The position numbers and the translations under genes were made by a program. A DNA stretch of 64,000 nt, taken from positions 62,001 through 126,000 of the forward strand of contig NZ_FVZL01000007.1 in NCBI RefSeq assembly GCF_900168295.1. Reading direction: 5' to 3'. This DNA comes from Arthrobacter sp. P2b (GTDB lineage Bacteria > Actinomycetota > Actinomycetes > Actinomycetales > Micrococcaceae). The notes below the pieces were generated by a model. It did not search any database. It saw nothing but the letters and a program-made list of their open reading frames with translations, and was not told the DNA's origin. Positions 60,803-64,000 of the stretch are shown here, piece by piece (the stretch's first letter is position 1; each line of letters begins with the position of its first letter).

Positions 60803-61906
60803 TTAAAGTTCGTCCCGGAACCGGAAGCCGAGGCCCGGCTGGCCGGCCAGGGTTGCCCGGCTGTCGCTGAACCGCACGGGAGAGGGCCCGTCCAGGATGC
60901 CGAGCTGTTCGAAGGATGCTTCTTCCACGTCCTCCACGAGTGTGGGCTCCGCCAGGGTGAGCGCCAGCTGCCCGGAAAGTTCCGGCAGCAGGTGGGGCAT
61001 CACCCGGATGCTGTTGGTCCGCGCCAGCTCGACAATCCGCCGGAACGGGGTAATCCCGCCCACCCGGATGATGTTGGGCTGGATGATGTCCACCGCCTCG
61101 GCGTCGATGAAATCGCGGAAGCGGTAGATGGTGTGCAGGTTTTCGCCGAGCGCGATGGGCACAGGTGAATGCTTGCGGAGCCTGCGGTATGCCCACAGGT
61201 CGTCGGCGCGGATGGGTTCCTCCAGCCACTCCAGCCCGAAGCCGGACAGGACATCCAGGGCGCGGAGGGTGGTAGGGAGGTCCCAACGCTGGTTGGCGTC
61301 AATCATCAGCTTCCGGTCGGGCCCCAGAACGGAGCGGACCGCGGCCACCCGTTCAGCGTCCTCCCGGATATCGGGCTTGCCCACCTTGATCTTTACCGCC
61401 TGGTGCCCGGCCGCAACCCACCGCTCAACCTGGGCAACGAGCTCTTCAAGGGTGTAGTGCAGGTTCACCCCGGACCCGTACACCTCCGCCGATTCCTGCC
61501 GCTGGCCCAGGAGCCCGGCCACGGATGTCTGGGAACGGCGGGCCTGCAGGTCCCACAGGGCAAGGTCGACGCCGGCCATGGCGATGGTGGTCAGTCCCCC
61601 GCCGCCGGCCTCGTGCAGGCGCTTCCACAGCGCGTCCCAGACCGTCTCCGGATTGGCAGGCAGCCCGGTGACAAACGGGGCGATGTCGTAGTCCAGCAGC
61701 GCCTTGACGGCCTGCGGGCCGATGGTGGGCGTCCATGAAAAACCGTGCCCCGCGCCGCCGTCGTCCGTGCGGATTTCGGTGACGATCACGTGGTTCTCGG
61801 GTGCCTCGACGCCCCAGCTTCTGCGCAGCGGGACGGTGATGAGCCGGGAGGTCAGGCCAGTGATGCGGGGAACGGTGCGGACGGCTACGGCCGCCGGGGC
61901 GCTCAT
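60803..61906 (-). CDS. Enolase-superfamily aldarate dehydratase (MR/MLE family)
   Basis: A 367-residue protein of the mandelate racemase subgroup. The KxK motif is AVKIKVGKPD, metal ligands are in MIDANQRWDL, WLEEPI and LGENLH, and the catalytic His is in VMPHLLPELSG. Genes for uronate oxidation and 5-dehydro-4-deoxyglucarate dehydratase flank it, so it probably dehydrates galactarate or glucarate. The exact aldarate cannot be told from sequence alone. Its ATG overlaps the upstream stop as TGATG. Confidence 0.87.
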   Translation of the reverse strand: MSAPAAVAVRTVPRITGLTSRLITVPLRRSWGVEAPENHVIVTEIRTDDGGAGHGFSWTPTIGPQAVKALLDYDIAPFVTGLPANPETVWDALWKRLHEAGGGGLTTIAMAGVDLALWDLQARRSQTSVAGLLGQRQESAEVYGSGVNLHYTLEELVAQVERWVAAGHQAVKIKVGKPDIREDAERVAAVRSVLGPDRKLMIDANQRWDLPTTLRALDVLSGFGLEWLEEPIRADDLWAYRRLRKHSPVPIALGENLHTIYRFRDFIDAEAVDIIQPNIIRVGGITPFRRIVELARTNSIRVMPHLLPELSGQLALTLAEPTLVEDVEEASFEQLGILDGPSPVRFSDSRATLAGQPGLGFRFRDEL

Positions 61907-62811
61907 CAGCGGCCGGCCAGCTCGTAGCCCTTGGCGAGGATGGACTTCAGCTGCACCAGCTGCTCCTCGGTGGGGTCCACCAGCGGCGGGCGCACGGAGC
62001 CTACCGGCAGCCTGCCCAGGCGCAGGCCGGCCTTGATCAGCGAAACGCCGAAGCCCGGGGTCTGGTCGCGGAGGCGGACCAGGGGCGCGTAGAAGCCTTC
62101 GAGCAGGGCGTTGCGGCGCTCCTCGTCGCCGGCCATGTAGGCGTCGTAGTAGGCCTTGGCGATCTCCGGGGCCATGGCGAAGGCGGCCGAGGAGTAGAGC
62201 GGGATGCCGAGGCCGCGGTAGGCGCCCTGCGTCAGTTCCGCGGTGAGCAGTCCGTTGAAGAAGGCGAAGTCCTCCCGGCCGGTGGCCTTGACGGCGGACA
62301 CAATCTCCTGGGCAAGGCCCACGTCCCCTAGCCCGTCCTTGAAGCCGACCACCTTCGGGTTGGCCGCCAGGCGGGCCATGGAAGCGGCCGTGAACTTGGC
62401 GTTGCCGCGGTGGTAGACGATCACCGGCAGGCTGCTGGCGGCAGCGACTGCTTCGATGTAGGCCACCAGTCCGTCCGTGGGTCCGGTGACCAGGTACGGC
62501 GGCAGGACCAGGAGGGCGTCCGCGCCGGCTTCTTCCGCGGCGCGGGCGGCTGCAAGGGCGTGGCCAAGCGGACCACCGGCGCCGGCTACTACCGGGACTT
62601 TTCCTGCCACAACCTCGACGGCGGCAGTCACCACGGTGCGGACCTCCTCGATGCTGAGGGCGTGGAATTCACCGGTTCCGCAGGCGGGGAACACACCGCC
62701 GGGCCCGAACGGGAGCCGGGAGCTGATGTGTTCCTTCAGCAGCTCTACGTCAACGGCACCTTCGGCCGTGAACGGAGTGACGGGAAAGAACAGTACGCCG
62801 TCGAATTTCAT
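61906..62811 (-). CDS. 5-dehydro-4-deoxyglucarate dehydratase
   Basis: A 301-residue DapA-superfamily enzyme converting 5-dehydro-4-deoxy-D-glucarate to 2,5-dioxopentanoate, CO2 and water. The opening KFDGVLFFPVTPFTAEGAVD, GGVFPACGTGEFHALSIEE, the Tyr in VIVYHRGNAKF and the Schiff-base Lys in VVGFKDGLGDV are specific for this family (kdgD type). ATGA overlap with the upstream SDR gene and TGATG with the downstream gene show tight coupling. Confidence 0.95.
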   Translation of the reverse strand: MKFDGVLFFPVTPFTAEGAVDVELLKEHISSRLPFGPGGVFPACGTGEFHALSIEEVRTVVTAAVEVVAGKVPVVAGAGGPLGHALAAARAAEEAGADALLVLPPYLVTGPTDGLVAYIEAVAAASSLPVIVYHRGNAKFTAASMARLAANPKVVGFKDGLGDVGLAQEIVSAVKATGREDFAFFNGLLTAELTQGAYRGLGIPLYSSAAFAMAPEIAKAYYDAYMAGDEERRNALLEGFYAPLVRLRDQTPGFGVSLIKAGLRLGRLPVGSVRPPLVDPTEEQLVQLKSILAKGYELAGR

Positions 62812-63773
62812 GATGTCTCCTTGGTTCCGCTGCCGGCACTGACCAGCGCGGAGGTCTCGTCGTTGAGGGTGGGATGGGACTTGAGTTCCGTGCGCCAGCT
62901 GCGCGTGGGCTGCCAGCCCAGGAGTTCCTGGGCTTTGGCGATGGAGAAGGCGGGGCTGGTGCCGGTCAGCCCGGCACTGAGGGCTTCACTTCCGGGCAGG
63001 AACCTGGGCATCAGTTCGGCGAGGGGCGCCGTGGCGAGGGCGTCGGCCGCGCCCACGAAGAAGGTTTCCCCGTTGGGAATGGAGTCCATCTTCTGCAGCA
63101 GCAGGTCCAGGAAATCCGCCACGTCCCGGGCATCCACGTAGTTGAACAAGGCCGGGGCGGATAGCGCCGGATCGGCCAGCCGCTCGGCAAGGGTGTGGCC
63201 CTGCTGCGTCGGTGCGCCGTCCCACTCCTCCGGTGAGATCACGTAGCAGGGGCGGAAGGCGGCGTAGCGGATCTTCTCCCCCTGCGCGGCAGCGAACATC
63301 TGCACGGTCTGCTCGGCGATGAGCTTGGACAGAGCGTAGGCATTCCACGGCCGCGGCGTGGTCCGCTCGTCAAGCGGGAACGCCGCCGGCAACCAGCCGG
63401 CGGGCGAACCGTAGCCGAGGACCGTGGGGCTGCTGGCCGTCACGATCTTCGGCACTCCCAGTTCCGTCGCGGCGCTGACCACGGCGAAGGCGAGCCGGGT
63501 GTTGGTGGCGAAGATGACGTCCTCGGGCGCGCTGAACGGAACCGCGATCGCCGCAAGGTGGATGACGGCGTCGGGCCTGGTCTCGCGGAGGAGCCGCAGT
63601 GCCTCCCCCGGGGCAAGGAGGTCTGCCGTTTCCTGCACGACGCCGGCCGGCAGCTGATCGGCCGGCACGGCGTCCCGGTCCACCGAGATGACGTGGTGGC
63701 CGGCTTCTGCAAGCCCCGCCACCACACTGCGTCCCAGCCGGCCGGAGCCACCGGTGACGAAAATCCTGCTCAT
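62808..63773 (-). CDS. NAD-dependent SDR, probable uronate dehydrogenase
   Basis: A 321-residue extended SDR. The cofactor site is RIFVTGGSGRLGRSVVAGLA, and the catalytic pair is Tyr-x-x-x-Lys in YALSKLIAE, with Ser/Thr upstream in TASSPTVLGYG. Uronate dehydrogenases share this fold and the operon partners. It would oxidise galacturonate or glucuronate to the lactone. Other epimerase-like roles cannot be excluded. AAAGGAACC precedes the ATG at 63773. Confidence 0.8.
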   Translation of the reverse strand: MSRIFVTGGSGRLGRSVVAGLAEAGHHVISVDRDAVPADQLPAGVVQETADLLAPGEALRLLRETRPDAVIHLAAIAVPFSAPEDVIFATNTRLAFAVVSAATELGVPKIVTASSPTVLGYGSPAGWLPAAFPLDERTTPRPWNAYALSKLIAEQTVQMFAAAQGEKIRYAAFRPCYVISPEEWDGAPTQQGHTLAERLADPALSAPALFNYVDARDVADFLDLLLQKMDSIPNGETFFVGAADALATAPLAELMPRFLPGSEALSAGLTGTSPAFSIAKAQELLGWQPTRSWRTELKSHPTLNDETSALVSAGSGTKETS

Positions 63774-63803
63774 ATTGGTTCCTTTAGGTTTTCAGGCAGC
63801 GGA

Positions 63804-64000
63804 CTAGGCGCCGCGTCGAAGGTCGACGCCGAGGTCCAGGTCCTCGATGCGGACGGGCAGGGACGATTCAAGCGAGCGGTTCCCGGCGATGCCCACGGAG
63901 ACGGAGCGCAGTCCGTCCAGGTAACCGGACGGACGGCCCAGGGGGTCTTCACCCGGCCCGTTGAAGAGGTCCGAGAGGAGGAGCTCGTCCCCGCCGCCGT
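63804..64000 (-). CDS. Gfo/Idh/MocA-type oxidoreductase, C-terminal part
   Basis: The 3' end of a gene entering from the right edge. The last 65 codons include ELLLSDLFNGPGEDPLGRPS, YLDGLRSVSVGIAGNRSLES and PVRIEDLDLG, a typical end of sugar Gfo/Idh oxidoreductases. It ends 30 bp upstream of the SDR gene on the same strand and is likely in its operon. The start lies outside the window. Confidence 0.75.
   Translation of the reverse strand, partial: GGGDELLLSDLFNGPGEDPLGRPSGYLDGLRSVSVGIAGNRSLESSLPVRIEDLDLGVDLRRGA

Noticed and set aside
1-64000. tRNA, rRNA and well-known riboswitch structures
   Set aside because: No cloverleaf, anticodon arm or riboswitch core was recognised by eye; a covariance-model search would be decisive.

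Overview
The window reads as chromosome of a high-GC Gram-positive actinobacterium of the Micrococcaceae, most likely Arthrobacter or Pseudarthrobacter. The reasons are strong G/C bias at third codon positions, frequent GTG starts, a menaquinone/cytochrome c (Ccs) gene block whose content resembles the menA-menE-menB/ccdA-resB-ccsA neighbourhood of mycobacteria, carbohydrate ABC importers without their own ATPase, and short intergenic palindromes typical of this group. I see no rRNA, tRNA, CRISPR array, prophage or insertion sequence. These taxonomic and synteny statements come from memory, not from a search.

Left part (about 0.2-26.6 kb) is mostly housekeeping: a CPBP protease, a VOC protein, menB-menE-menA, small membrane proteins, then the ccdA-resB-ccsB cytochrome c maturation operon with a TlpA-like lipoprotein and a histidine phosphatase, a YceI protein, rex, a glutaredoxin-like protein, a SerB-like HAD phosphatase, a 32-residue bS22-like basic ribosomal protein, an excisionase-type HTH protein and DAHP synthase. 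Set into this block at 6.2-15.2 kb is a same-strand module: membrane-anchored Hsp70-like ATPase, LuxR-type regulator, IniB-like repeat protein and two dynamin-like GTPases. It is an iniBAC-like envelope-stress system with extra partners and is the most interesting protein system here. DAHP synthase is preceded by a short reading frame with codons for Trp-Tyr-Ala-Tyr-Phe followed by a perfect hairpin, a candidate aromatic amino acid attenuator.

Right part (about 26.8-64 kb) is a sugar-use region. It holds a GPH-type sugar symporter with an acetyl esterase; a full L-rhamnose pathway (mutarotase, isomerase, kinase, bifunctional aldolase/dehydrogenase) divergent from a LacI regulator; an aldo-keto reductase; a GH42 beta-galactosidase beside an ABC importer; a second importer with one permease pair flanked by two solute-binding proteins; and an operon of esterase, oxidoreductase-DUF6807 fusion and M24-like protein. 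At the right edge is an oxidative hexuronate operon: uronate dehydrogenase-like SDR, enolase-superfamily dehydratase, 5-dehydro-4-deoxyglucarate dehydratase and 2-oxoglutarate semialdehyde dehydrogenase. Rhamnose, uronate, galactoside and acetyl-ester functions together suggest use of fragments of rhamnogalacturonan-type pectin, although no polysaccharide lyase lies in the window.

LacI-type palindromes recur before these operons in two classes: TGAATCGTTTCA-like sites at the rhamnose genes and at a Gfo/Idh gene, and GAAAACGCTTTC-like sites at the GPH, ABC and oxidoreductase operons. This suggests two layers of sugar control. A 53-bp palindrome inside the rhamnulose-phosphate aldolase gene encodes an in-frame insert and looks like a domesticated mobile repeat.
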